Assembly (NCBI RefSeq): GCF_003173595.1
Contig: NZ_QGNZ01000002.1
Span: 1 to 64,000 of the forward strand
DNA: 64,000 bases
Direction of reading: 5' to 3'
DNA from: Pedobacter yonginensis
GTDB lineage: Bacteria; Bacteroidota; Bacteroidia; Sphingobacteriales; Sphingobacteriaceae
Position 1 is the stretch's first letter. Each line of letters starts with the position of its first letter. Positions 26,987 through 35,577 of the stretch are shown in pieces. The position numbers were made by a program, and so were the translations under genes. A model generated the notes under the pieces. It was not told the origin of the DNA. It saw only the letters and a program-made list of their open reading frames with translations, and did no database searches.

Positions 26987-27081
26987 AAAGACTAAAGGGG
27001 GAAAGACTAAAGACCAAAGGTGCAAAAGACTAAAGACTAAAGGGGAAAGACCAAAGGGGGAAAGACCGAAGCAGAGAAACC
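26987..27081. repeat. Heptanucleotide repeat array 1 (AAAGACT/AAAGGGG)
   Basis: About 13 phased 7-bp words. AAAGACT, AAAGACC, AAAGGGG and AAAGGTG are the main forms, with only single- or two-base slips at 27001, 27023-27024 and 27060. The last two units (27068-27081) have drifted. The array starts 14 bp beyond the rlmD -7 box. It contains no ORF. A similar but different-word array occurs at 62843. Confidence 0.85.
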
Positions 27082-27203
27082 AAAACTTTTGTTTCTTTTG
27101 TATCTTTTGTGGTTAATTCGTAAGTTATATTTTGAAAATAATTAGACAATAAATTGTTATGCGAGCAGGGAATGCCCACCAGCTAAAACTTCGATTTTAA
27201 AAA

Positions 27204-27314
27204 TTATCTTCCAAAAAATTTAAATGCTGCGCCCCAAAAGCCGTCTAACCAGTTAAAATTTAGGTCAAATTTTTCATCTACTTGTACTGAAAACTCTAAT
27301 ATTTCTTTGCTCAT
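27204..27314 (-). CDS. Possible small protein, 36 residues
   Basis: An ATG-to-TAA frame of 36 codons. It begins MSKEILEFSVQVDEKF and ends in an aromatic, amphipathic segment WLDGFWGAAFKFFGR. Five phenylalanines and two tryptophans among the last 21 residues and a net acidic first half make it look protein-like rather than random. There is no convincing promoter or Shine-Dalgarno, and I do not recognise a family. Confidence 0.35.
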   Translation of the reverse strand: MSKEILEFSVQVDEKFDLNFNWLDGFWGAAFKFFGR

Positions 27315-27504
27315 GATAAAAAACCCATCTATTTAAGCAATAATACAAAATTCATACCGAAAACCGAAACGGTATATATTAATTTTACATCAATTGGTGG
27401 ATTAGATTTTAATATTATTGTGAACTAACAAAAAACCCTGATGTTCAGATTGTTATTGGAATAATAAATTTAAAACTGTAACTTAATATATCAGTTCACA
27501 TAAA

Positions 27505-27511
27505 AAGGAGG
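27505..27511 (+). promoter_or_regulatory. Strong Shine-Dalgarno of the DoxX gene
   Basis: AAGGAGG, 6 nt before the ATG at 27518. Such a consensus site is unusual in Bacteroidota and is rare among the starts in this window. Confidence 0.7.
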
Positions 27512-27517
27512 TTCATC

Positions 27518-27976
27518 ATGAACGTGATCCGTAAAATTGAACATTGGGGAGATGTTCATCATGCAAAATGGCTAGATTTTCTCCGAATTATTCTCGGCCT
27601 CATTATTTTCGCAAAAGGTATTTCTTTCATCAGCGATACCTCGGTACTCCAAAATTTAATTACACAAAACAATGTTTTTGGCTTTTCTAGCGTAATGATT
27701 ACCGTTGGGATTCATTTAGTTGCCTTTGCACATTTGGTTGGTGGGCTATTAATTGTGCTGGGTTTAGTTACCCGATTTGCCGTAGTGATCCAGATCCCAA
27801 TTCTATTATTCGCTGTTTTCTTCATCAATTTAACACCTGGTTTCTCACTGCCCAATTCAGAATTATGGCTATCGGTGCTAGTTTTGTTTTTACTCATTTT
27901 GTTTTGGGTAATAGGCTCAGGTCCGCTTTCGGTTGATGAAGGCCTAAAAAATAAATCTGGAAAGCGATACGATTAA
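27518..27976 (+). CDS. DoxX family membrane protein
   Basis: A 152-residue protein with four hydrophobic helices. FLRIILGLIIFAKG in the first helix and HLVGGLLIVLGLVTR in the third match DoxX. DoxX proteins are membrane proteins, some part of oxidoreductase complexes; the substrate here is unknown. It starts at an ATG with an almost perfect Shine-Dalgarno and precedes the M28 peptidase gene by 45 nt. Confidence 0.8.
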   Translation: MNVIRKIEHWGDVHHAKWLDFLRIILGLIIFAKGISFISDTSVLQNLITQNNVFGFSSVMITVGIHLVAFAHLVGGLLIVLGLVTRFAVVIQIPILLFAVFFINLTPGFSLPNSELWLSVLVLFLLILFWVIGSGPLSVDEGLKNKSGKRYD

Positions 27977-28021
27977 ACCAGATTGATTATTCTTAGTATC
28001 TTTCGTCATTATATTTTGTAA

Positions 28022-29725
28022 ATGAAAACGAAGATACTTTTTACACTGCTTTTAGCGGGATTGGGGGCTTACGCTCAACACCCAAGCGAACCATATTTCA
28101 ACTTAACCAGATCTGGTTTTAAGGAGAAAAACGCCTTTCAAACCACGGCATTTGTAGAGCAATATTTTCGTGTTCCGGGCAATACCGGTTTCAATGCTAG
28201 TATCCACTTTGTAGAAAACATTTTAAAAAAAGCCGGATTTGTAGAACAGAAGGAAAATGAATCAGCATCGGCCTTAACCTACCGTATTGAGAAGAGGCCA
28301 ATGAAGAATAACACGTGGGAGCCCGTTCAAGCGAACATCGATATTATTGGCGAATCGACTCCTTTAATTACCTTCAACACCAACCGCAATATGATTCCCA
28401 TTAATTGCGTTTCTACCCCTGCATCTGGCGTGACGGCAGAAGTGGTTTACATCGAAAAAATTGTGCCCGCTGAGCTCGAAAAAATGGATTTGAAAGGAAA
28501 AATCCTATTTTCAGAAAACAACCCAGCAAGATTGCTGGCAATTGCAGTTAAGAGCGGTGCCGTTGGTATTTTAGGTTACTCCATGCCCAAATATACCCAG
28601 CCAGAAAAACATCAAACATCTATCCAATTTGGTAGTATGAAAGCCAACAGCGAAGTTTGGACTTTACTCTTATCTTACGCCGCGAAGGAAAAATTAAAAG
28701 CCAAGTGCTTAAAAGGAGCAACCAAACTAAAGGTGAATATCGAAACCAAAATTTATCCATCAGAAGAACTTACTATCGTAGCAAACGTGAGAGGTAATCT
28801 GAAACCTGATGAACGATTTGTTTTTAGTGCACATGTGCAAGAGCCTGGTGCAAACGACAATGCAAGTGGCGTTGGAACTTTGGCAGAAATGGCCCGCCTC
28901 ACCGCAGAACTCTATAAATCGAAGAAAATTGTTCCTCAACGTACACTTACGTTTTTATGGGGCGATGAAATTGTTTCGACCAGACGTTACATTACGGAAG
29001 ATACGCTTCGAGCGAAGGGAATTTTATGGGGCATGAGTTTGGATATGGTTGGAGAAGACACTCAAAAAACTGGAGGGTCTTTTCTAATAGAAAAAATGCC
29101 CGATCCTTCCGCAATCTGGACGAGAGGTACCGATAAACACACTGAATGGGGCGCAGGCGATGTTACCGAAAAGGATCTTTTCCCCCATTATTTTAATGAT
29201 GTTATATTCGATATTTGCAAAGCACAAGGGCAATTTGCCAATTGGGCTGTAAACTATAACCCATTTGAGGGTGGCAGCGACCATACTCCCTTTCTTCAAA
29301 ATAAAATTCCGGGTTTATTGATGTGGCATTTTACAGATGTTTTTTATCATACCGATAACGACAGACTAGATAAGGTTTCGCCCACTGAAATGAAAAACGT
29401 AGGCATTAGCGGTTTAACCGCTGCCTATACGCTAATTTCTGCGAATGAAAACACCGCTTTAGCCACAGTAAGCCAAGTAAAAAACGATGCATTGGTTAGA
29501 CTTAAAAAAGAATTTGATTTGAGCAAAAAAGCAATAGCAGCAGGGAAACCCGCAACAGAAGAGCAACACATCCTAGAGGTATGGACTAAATGGTATGTAG
29601 ATGCATTGGCCACCATTGCAACCATGCCCGTTAAAAAGGAAACTTCCAAAGTAAGCTCTGCCATTAAGCTGGCAAGTGCCGAAATTGAAAAGCAAAAAAT
29701 GAGCTACTTAAGTGATCTGAAATAG
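28022..29725 (+). CDS. M28 family zinc aminopeptidase, exported
   Basis: A 567-residue exported peptidase. A signal peptide ends near AYAQ (residue 19). A PA-like insert (about 120-230) precedes the M28 catalytic domain. Metal ligands are visible: H in FSAHVQEPGANDNASG near residue 271, the DN of the same segment, E in GDEIVS near 317, D in MVGED near 343, and H in GGSDHTPF near 419. It should release N-terminal residues from peptides in the periplasm. Confidence 0.85.
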   Translation: MKTKILFTLLLAGLGAYAQHPSEPYFNLTRSGFKEKNAFQTTAFVEQYFRVPGNTGFNASIHFVENILKKAGFVEQKENESASALTYRIEKRPMKNNTWEPVQANIDIIGESTPLITFNTNRNMIPINCVSTPASGVTAEVVYIEKIVPAELEKMDLKGKILFSENNPARLLAIAVKSGAVGILGYSMPKYTQPEKHQTSIQFGSMKANSEVWTLLLSYAAKEKLKAKCLKGATKLKVNIETKIYPSEELTIVANVRGNLKPDERFVFSAHVQEPGANDNASGVGTLAEMARLTAELYKSKKIVPQRTLTFLWGDEIVSTRRYITEDTLRAKGILWGMSLDMVGEDTQKTGGSFLIEKMPDPSAIWTRGTDKHTEWGAGDVTEKDLFPHYFNDVIFDICKAQGQFANWAVNYNPFEGGSDHTPFLQNKIPGLLMWHFTDVFYHTDNDRLDKVSPTEMKNVGISGLTAAYTLISANENTALATVSQVKNDALVRLKKEFDLSKKAIAAGKPATEEQHILEVWTKWYVDALATIATMPVKKETSKVSSAIKLASAEIEKQKMSYLSDLK

Positions 29726-29792
29726 TAAACTTGTTTCATTGCCCTGACTTTCGGGATAATTTGAACTCGTTTATTTATCTTATTTTAGCGCC

Positions 29793-31268
29793 ATGCCCAA
29801 ACCCAAAGCCATAATTATCGGAGCCGGAATTGCTGGAATAGCCGCTGCAATTCGGATGGCAATAAAAGGCTTTGATGTTGATGTGTTTGAATCGAATGCC
29901 TATCCTGGCGGGAAGCTTGCAGAAATTAATGCCGAAGGTTTTAGGTTTGATGCAGGCCCAAGTCTTTTCACAATGCCCCAATATGTGGATGAACTTTTTA
30001 AATTGGCAGGCAAAAATCCATCTGATTATTTTAAATACGAAAAATTAGATGAGATCTGCAGGTATTTCTATGAAGATGGCCTCGAAATTACAGCAAGCGC
30101 CGATTTAAACAAATTTGCGCATGAGGTGGAAACAAAAACGAATTCTACTGCTCAAGAGGTAAACACATTATTAAAAAAAAGTGAAACCATTTATGAAGTA
30201 ACAAATCGGGTGTTTCTGGAACGCAGTCTTCATAAAATTAAAAGCTATCTCCATTGGGATACGTTAAAATCGGTATTTCGATTTGGCCAGATTGATGCCT
30301 TTAGAACCCAAAGCCAAGCTAATCAGGCATTTTTTAAGGATAAAAGAATTGCACAGCTATTCAATCGCTATGCCACTTACAATGGTTCGAACCCTTATCA
30401 AGCACCGGCAACGCTAAACGTAATACCACATTTTGAATACCATTTTGGTGCATTTTTGCCGAAAAAGGGCATGTATAGCATCACAACTTCTTTAGTGAAA
30501 TTGGCGGAAGATTTGGGTGTTCATTTCCATTACAATAAGAAAGTTGCAGAAATCCATTATAAAGCACAGGGCGGAAAACAGCAAGTTGAGGGAATTACCT
30601 GTAATGGGGAATTCATAAATGCCAACATTGTCATCTCGAATTTAGACATCTGGTTTACCTACAAAAACCTTTTGAAGAATTTTGCCGCACCAAAAAAACT
30701 TTTACAACAAGAACGAAGCAGTTCTGCTTTGATATTTTACTGGGGAATAAAAGGGATTCATCCAGAGTTGGGCTTACATAACATTCTTTTTGCCGAAGAT
30801 TATAAGGCTGAATTTGACTGTATCTGGAAAGAAAAAAGCATTTATAAGGATCCAACCATTTACGTTAACATTACATCAAAACACATTGAAAATGACGCCC
30901 CAGAGGGATGCGAAAATTGGTTCGTAATGATTAACGTACCCGCCAACAACGGGCAAAATTGGGATGCATTGATTGCCCAAGCCAGAAAAGATATTTTGAA
31001 CAAATTTAATAGGATTTTAAAAAAAGACATCTCTAACGCCATTGTTTTCGAGCAGATTTTAGATCCCAGAAGTATCGAAACTAAAACCGGTTCGTATCAG
31101 GGATCTCTGTATGGGAATAGCTCTAATAACCAATTTGCTGCTTTTTTAAGACACGCCAACTTCAGCTCGAAGATAAACAACCTCTACTTTTGCGGCGGAA
31201 GTGTACATCCGGGTGGAGGCATTCCACTGGCATTGCTTTCGGCTAAAATCATCGATCAGGATTTTTAA
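29793..31268 (+). CDS. Carotenoid desaturase, CrtI family, probably CrtD
   Basis: A 491-residue FAD enzyme. GAGIAGIAAAIR near the N terminus binds FAD, YPGGKLAE and DAGPSLFTMPQ follow as in CrtD-type 3,4-desaturases, and the C-terminal FCGGSVHPGGGIPLALLSAK is the CrtI-family signature. Its pairing with CruF and CrtW in this window favours a 1-hydroxycarotenoid 3,4-desaturase over a phytoene desaturase, but specificity needs phylogeny. It lies 5.6 kb from the carotenoid operon on the opposite strand. Confidence 0.8.
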   Translation: MPKPKAIIIGAGIAGIAAAIRMAIKGFDVDVFESNAYPGGKLAEINAEGFRFDAGPSLFTMPQYVDELFKLAGKNPSDYFKYEKLDEICRYFYEDGLEITASADLNKFAHEVETKTNSTAQEVNTLLKKSETIYEVTNRVFLERSLHKIKSYLHWDTLKSVFRFGQIDAFRTQSQANQAFFKDKRIAQLFNRYATYNGSNPYQAPATLNVIPHFEYHFGAFLPKKGMYSITTSLVKLAEDLGVHFHYNKKVAEIHYKAQGGKQQVEGITCNGEFINANIVISNLDIWFTYKNLLKNFAAPKKLLQQERSSSALIFYWGIKGIHPELGLHNILFAEDYKAEFDCIWKEKSIYKDPTIYVNITSKHIENDAPEGCENWFVMINVPANNGQNWDALIAQARKDILNKFNRILKKDISNAIVFEQILDPRSIETKTGSYQGSLYGNSSNNQFAAFLRHANFSSKINNLYFCGGSVHPGGGIPLALLSAKIIDQDF

Positions 31269-31378
31269 GATTAAAAAGAACCATTTAGTGAGGACTAATC
31301 CTTACATCAAACTGAGCAAGTTTGGCTTTAAAAAGAATAAATTTGCTAAATAAGATTATCAACTTATATTTCGATAAT

Positions 31379-31783
31379 ATGAATTTTCACACCCGTAAAT
31401 GGATAAAACCCGAAGACCTTAACCCCAATGGTGGATTATTTGGCGGAAGCCTTTTAAAATGGATTGATGAGGAAGCGGCAATTTATGCAATTGTTCAACT
31501 AGAAAATCCAAAAGTTGTAACCAAATATATGTCTGAAATTAATTTTGTAAGCTCTGGTAAACTCGGCGACATTATTGAAATGGGCATCACGGCTACTGCC
31601 TTTGGTACAACATCCATCACCATGTGCTGCGAGGTTAGAAATAAAATCACCCGAAAAAGCATTTTAACCATTGATAAGATTGTGTTTGTAAACATCAATG
31701 ATTATGGCGACCCAACCCCACATGGAAAAACAAAAATTAAATACATTGAAGAGCAATTTGACCAAGAAGACGAAAAATCTTAA
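31379..31783 (+). CDS. Acyl-CoA thioesterase (hotdog fold)
   Basis: A 134-residue hotdog protein. NPNGGLFGGSLLKWIDEEAA contains the helix with the catalytic aspartate, and ITMCCEVRNK lies on a core strand. It resembles YciA-type acyl-CoA hydrolases. I place the start at ATG 31379 (MNFHTRKWIKPED); the longer reading begins at TTG 31322 and adds 19 residues. It ends 2 nt before the convergent aroK gene. Confidence 0.8.
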   Translation: MNFHTRKWIKPEDLNPNGGLFGGSLLKWIDEEAAIYAIVQLENPKVVTKYMSEINFVSSGKLGDIIEMGITATAFGTTSITMCCEVRNKITRKSILTIDKIVFVNINDYGDPTPHGKTKIKYIEEQFDQEDEKS

Positions 31784-31785
31784 GG

Positions 31786-32283
31786 TTATTGCTGCAATTT
31801 ACTTTCCAATTGTTCGGCATCTAAATCAAATGCGTTAACCACAACTTTGGCTTGAGTATAAAAAGGATTGCGTTCCAGAAGTTTTACTTTGATAAATTCT
31901 AAAAGCTGCTCATCATCCATATTGGCAATTAACGGCCTTTTATGTCTGTTATGCAGTCTCGATACCAATTGCGCGGGCTCCATTTGAAGATAAACTGTTT
32001 CTCCGTTTGCATTCATCCATTGCATGTTATCGAAAAAGCAGGGCAAGCCGCCGCCTGTAGCCACCACGCAAGTTTCTGGATAAGGATAGGTTTTAAGCAT
32101 TTCGCGCTCAAAATTTCTAAATCCATCCTCGCCAAATTCAGCAAAATATTCCGCAATGGTTTTCCCGCTCTTTGAAACAATTTCTGCATCAAGATCAATT
32201 ACTGGGCAATTTAATCGATGTGCTAATTGTTTTGCCTTTGTGCTTTTACCGCAGCCCATAAAGCCAATTAAGAAAACTTTCAT
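31786..32283 (-). CDS. aroK: Shikimate kinase
   Basis: A 165-residue kinase with P-loop GFMGCGKST at residues 7-15, DLDAEI near 31, FRNFERE near 55 and ATGGGLP near 75. It phosphorylates shikimate in chorismate synthesis. The start ATG overlaps the DinB stop as ATGA. It is the last gene of a compact five-gene minus-strand operon. Confidence 0.93.
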   Translation of the reverse strand: MKVFLIGFMGCGKSTKAKQLAHRLNCPVIDLDAEIVSKSGKTIAEYFAEFGEDGFRNFEREMLKTYPYPETCVVATGGGLPCFFDNMQWMNANGETVYLQMEPAQLVSRLHNRHKRPLIANMDDEQLLEFIKVKLLERNPFYTQAKVVVNAFDLDAEQLESKLQQ

Positions 32284-32720
32284 AATTGATGTTCTCGTTT
32301 TAAAATAATGTAATCCGTAACGGGTGGGAAAATTTCATCCAGCTTTAAAAGGCTTGCAATTTGCCCCCTGTGGTAAGTGGAATGATTGAATACATGAAAC
32401 AAAATATCCTGAACCGTATTGGTGTATTCGCCTGTAGCGTTTTTGTAGGTTATTTCCTCGTCCATCGAAATGGTATTCAGAATTTCTGCAAACAAATTAA
32501 AGTTTTCTTGGGCAATTTTCTCAAAACAGCCTACTTCTAAGTTTTCCCAAACCCCTTGTTGTACGGGCCTGTCCAAAATTCTATGTGCCCAAACATGTTG
32601 TGCATTTAAAACATGGCTAAAAAGCGAAATCGCTTTTGCAGATACCCTTTGATTCTGCTGAAAAATTTCAATCAATTTTCCATCTGCAACTTTGGTATAT
32701 TGTAAAATTTCCCTGAACAT
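32280..32720 (-). CDS. DinB family protein
   Basis: A 146-residue DinB protein. The histidines fit the metal site: H36 in SHVLNAQHVW, and H113 and H117 in NHSTYHRGQIASLL. HVLNAQ with a following W-x-x-RI is typical of the Bacteroidota branch. The role is unknown. It is 1 nt downstream of the permease gene (TAACATG) and overlaps aroK by 4 nt. Confidence 0.83.
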   Translation of the reverse strand: MFREILQYTKVADGKLIEIFQQNQRVSAKAISLFSHVLNAQHVWAHRILDRPVQQGVWENLEVGCFEKIAQENFNLFAEILNTISMDEEITYKNATGEYTNTVQDILFHVFNHSTYHRGQIASLLKLDEIFPPVTDYIILKREHQL

Positions 32721-32721
32721 G

Positions 32722-33777
32722 TTAAGCCAGTTTTACCCTAGGATCTACGTAGGCATATAAAATATCAACCAGAATATTAATAACCACGAATACGAATGCA
32801 ATGAATAATATGGAGCCCATTACCACCGGAAAGTCAGACATCTCTAAAGCGTTAACCGTTGTTCTACCTAATCCATTGTATCCGAATATATACTCTACAA
32901 AAAATGAACCTGCAAGTAAGGAAGCAAACCAACCAGAAATGGCTGTAATTACAGGATTCATAGCATTTTTTAGCGCATGTTTATAGATGATGGCATTTCT
33001 ACCCAAACCCTTCGCTCGGGCAGTACGGATGTAATCTTGAGCCAAAACATCGAGCATGGCGCTTCTGGTTAATTGAACAATGATGGCCAAAGGTCTCAAT
33101 CCTAACGTAGTCATAGGTAGCCACAAATTTCTGATCGTTAATATTTCACCGCGAAAAGGATCATAACTGTATAAGCTTCCACTCATTTTTAGTCCGGTAT
33201 AATTGCTCAAAACAAAGCCGAAAAGCCAAGCAATGATGATTCCAGCAAAAAAAGAGGGTGCGGAGATACCTAAAATAGCAAATGCGTTTGATGCTTTATC
33301 AATCCAACTGTCTTTATAAACCGCAGAAATAACCCCTAAAAAAACCCCAATTAAGGTAGCAAATATCATAGCCGTTAGGGCGAGGATAAAGGTATTTGGA
33401 ACGGTTTCTGAAAGAATAGCAGTAACATCTCTTTTGGTTTGGTAGGAACTTCTTAAGTATGGCCATTTTAAAACTAAGGCCTTGTCATTTAAAGAAATCA
33501 GTTTGGCGTAATGGTATTTATTTTGTGTGGTACTATCATCATCCAAAACACTAATTGGCGATAAATCATTCACATACAAAACAAATTGCATAGGCTTAGA
33601 TTTGTCCAATCCAAACTCTTTACGAACAGCTTCAAGCGACTGTACATCGGCTCTTTGCCCCATCGTCATTCTCGCAGGATCTCCCGGTAAGATATTGAAA
33701 AGCACAAAAACAACCAACACCACTCCGGCCATAACCAGCAGTCCGTACAAAAGTTTTTTAAGTGCGTAACCAATCAT
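32722..33777 (-). CDS. ABC transporter permease, OppB/DppB type
   Basis: A 351-residue inner-membrane permease. An N-terminal helix is followed by FNILPGDPARM, then a long periplasmic segment and five further helices; the cytoplasmic EAA-like loop DYIRTARAKGLGRNAIIYKHALKNA lies near residue 250. It belongs to peptide or nickel importers. No partner permease, ATPase or binding protein is adjacent, so it is an orphan. Its start abuts the BT_3928 stop (TAAATG). Confidence 0.88.
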   Translation of the reverse strand: MIGYALKKLLYGLLVMAGVVLVVFVLFNILPGDPARMTMGQRADVQSLEAVRKEFGLDKSKPMQFVLYVNDLSPISVLDDDSTTQNKYHYAKLISLNDKALVLKWPYLRSSYQTKRDVTAILSETVPNTFILALTAMIFATLIGVFLGVISAVYKDSWIDKASNAFAILGISAPSFFAGIIIAWLFGFVLSNYTGLKMSGSLYSYDPFRGEILTIRNLWLPMTTLGLRPLAIIVQLTRSAMLDVLAQDYIRTARAKGLGRNAIIYKHALKNAMNPVITAISGWFASLLAGSFFVEYIFGYNGLGRTTVNALEMSDFPVVMGSILFIAFVFVVINILVDILYAYVDPRVKLA

Positions 33778-34929
33778 TTATTTACTAAAATATTTTTTCG
33801 ATAACTGATCGAAGGTTGGAACGTTATGAAAGTGCCATTTGTTAATCACTACGCCATTTTTGAGTAACATCACCCCTGGATTTGCCCTCACCATACTTTT
33901 TAAAGGAACGGCATCTGCGTAAAACACCTCAGAAAAAAGATTATTTTTTTTGATGAAGGCTTCAGCATCTTGAGCGGAATTAGATGTTAATAGCACGCTC
34001 CTGATGTTAAACTGCTGGGTTGCATTAAGCGCAAGCGCATTTAAATTTCCAATAACATTTTGGTTGGCATCTTTTAGGCTATAAGCCACAAAAACAAAAT
34101 TATAATAAGGGTTCTCGATAATCTCTTTTGTATAATCTGTACCCGATGCGTCGGTAATAATTAAATCTTTTATTTTGGGTTCGAAGCCCTTTTTAACCAA
34201 ACGTTTACTCGGCTCACCTACAATTTCCCAATTGTTATCTCTCCAGATTTCTGTTTTCAGGTACACCTTATCGCTCATGTCTTTTTCTTCCTGAGTTTTT
34301 TTATTTTTAAGGTGATACATGATTTCAAACTCATCTGGTTTTTCACCCGGAGGGATAACCATTAAAGATGGAATGTGTGCACCAACCTTGTAAGGAAGAA
34401 AATCGATAATTGGCAAAAAGTTATAAGTGTATAGTCCGAAAACTAATGAGACAATTGTTATGGTGATGGCAATGTTTTTTTGCGCTAGGGCGTGATTGGT
34501 AAGGGGTTGAATGAAATCTTTCTTGACGAAAATATAAACAATCAATACCAATAAGATTAAATCTTTACCAAATGATTGCCAAGGTGTTAATGGAATCGCA
34601 TCGCCGAAGCAGCCGCAGCTGGTAACTACTTTAAAGGCCGCTGAGATAAACGTGAGCAGGGTAAAGAAAATGATTAAAACCAACAATCCCCAAGCAACTT
34701 TCTTGCTCCAAAAGCCTAATAAAAGCAATGCACCCAGAATAATTTCTAAACTGCAGAGAAAAATGGCAATACCTGTTGCAATGCCGTTAAGAAAATCCAT
34801 ATGGAAAACTTCAAAATATTCTTGAAGTTTATAACCAAAACCTAGCGGATCGTTCGCTTTGATTAAGCCAGAAAAGATAAATAGCGCTCCAACAAAAATT
34901 CTTGCAAAGCTTAAAAGTTTATTCCTCAT
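33778..34929 (-). CDS. BT_3928-like DoxX/thioredoxin-like membrane protein
   Basis: A 383-residue protein. The first 150 residues are a four-helix DoxX-like domain with the conserved TSCGCFGDAIPLTPW loop near residue 105. The rest contains a periplasmic domain and a C-terminal thioredoxin-like fold that lacks a CxxC pair, ending in GVMLLKNGVVINKWH. This matches the BT_3928 family, which in Bacteroidota sits beside DUF1599 genes as here. It abuts both neighbours (TAAATG on each side). Confidence 0.85.
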   Translation of the reverse strand: MRNKLLSFARIFVGALFIFSGLIKANDPLGFGYKLQEYFEVFHMDFLNGIATGIAIFLCSLEIILGALLLLGFWSKKVAWGLLVLIIFFTLLTFISAAFKVVTSCGCFGDAIPLTPWQSFGKDLILLVLIVYIFVKKDFIQPLTNHALAQKNIAITITIVSLVFGLYTYNFLPIIDFLPYKVGAHIPSLMVIPPGEKPDEFEIMYHLKNKKTQEEKDMSDKVYLKTEIWRDNNWEIVGEPSKRLVKKGFEPKIKDLIITDASGTDYTKEIIENPYYNFVFVAYSLKDANQNVIGNLNALALNATQQFNIRSVLLTSNSAQDAEAFIKKNNLFSEVFYADAVPLKSMVRANPGVMLLKNGVVINKWHFHNVPTFDQLSKKYFSK

Positions 34930-35484
34930 TTATGATTTGACACCTAATTTAATTAATGCAAAAACTGAATAATTCAACATGTCTTGATAATTGGCCTTAA
35001 CCCCCTCCGAAGCCAGCGTTTGCCCCTCATTATCTTCAATTTGTTTAACTCTAAAAATCTTCATCAAAATCAGATCCGTTAACGAACTGATTCTCATATC
35101 TCGCCAAGCTTCTCCATAGTCGTGATTTTTGGCAAACATTAAATCTTTGGTTTCTGAAACCTTCTCTTCAAACTGTTTCTCTACAACTTCGTAGGGTATT
35201 TCATGGCTATCGCTATCTGAAAGTTGTAATTGTATCATAGCGATAACGCAATAGTTTACAATACCGATATATTCTGAAGTAATGTTCTCGCCTACTTTGC
35301 TCACCTTTTTCTCTTCCAACGTGCGGATGCGTTGTGCTTTGATAAAGATTTGGTCGGTGATGGATCTTAATCGTAAGATACGCCAAGCAGTGCCATAATC
35401 TTTGGTTTTTTTCAAAAATAATGATCTGCAAACCGCAATCACTTCATCAAATTCTGTAGAGGTATTTGTTTGTGCCAAAGCCAA
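34930..35484 (-). CDS. DUF1599 protein
   Basis: A 184-residue protein made of two repeats of about 75 residues. Each carries a KKTKDYGTAWRILR- or KNHDYGEAWRDMR-like motif, the mark of DUF1599, whose function is unknown. No ATG precedes the first motif. The start is TTG at 35484 or 35478, right after an in-frame stop. It is the first gene of the aroK operon and diverges from folP. Confidence 0.8.
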   Translation of the reverse strand: MALAQTNTSTEFDEVIAVCRSLFLKKTKDYGTAWRILRLRSITDQIFIKAQRIRTLEEKKVSKVGENITSEYIGIVNYCVIAMIQLQLSDSDSHEIPYEVVEKQFEEKVSETKDLMFAKNHDYGEAWRDMRISSLTDLILMKIFRVKQIEDNEGQTLASEGVKANYQDMLNYSVFALIKLGVKS

Positions 35485-35504
35485 TAATTATTTAGTTTTT
35501 AGTG

Positions 35505-35512
35505 TATTTTTG
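35505..35512 (+). promoter_or_regulatory. -7 promoter element of folP
   Basis: TATTTTTG, an exact TAnnTTTG match, 65 nt before the folP start. No clear TTG is found at -33. Confidence 0.4.
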
Positions 35513-35577
35513 TATCGAAAAAACAAAAGCTAAAGATACATTTTTAAAGCGAAACTCAAATCCCGAACGGGTTTATT

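Larger units (their letters stand above)
27082..27517. other. Intergenic region after array 1
   Basis: About 436 bp without a long ORF. It holds a T-rich stretch (27085-27110), a possible 36-codon ORF on the minus strand (27204-27314), a pair of 7-bp inverted words GTGAACT (27420-27426) and AGTTCAC (27493-27499), and the Shine-Dalgarno of the DoxX gene. I see no RNA gene. Confidence 0.5.

Noticed and set aside
26987..27081. Array 1 as a CRISPR array
   Set aside because: The unit is 7 bp with no unique spacers, so it is a short tandem repeat.
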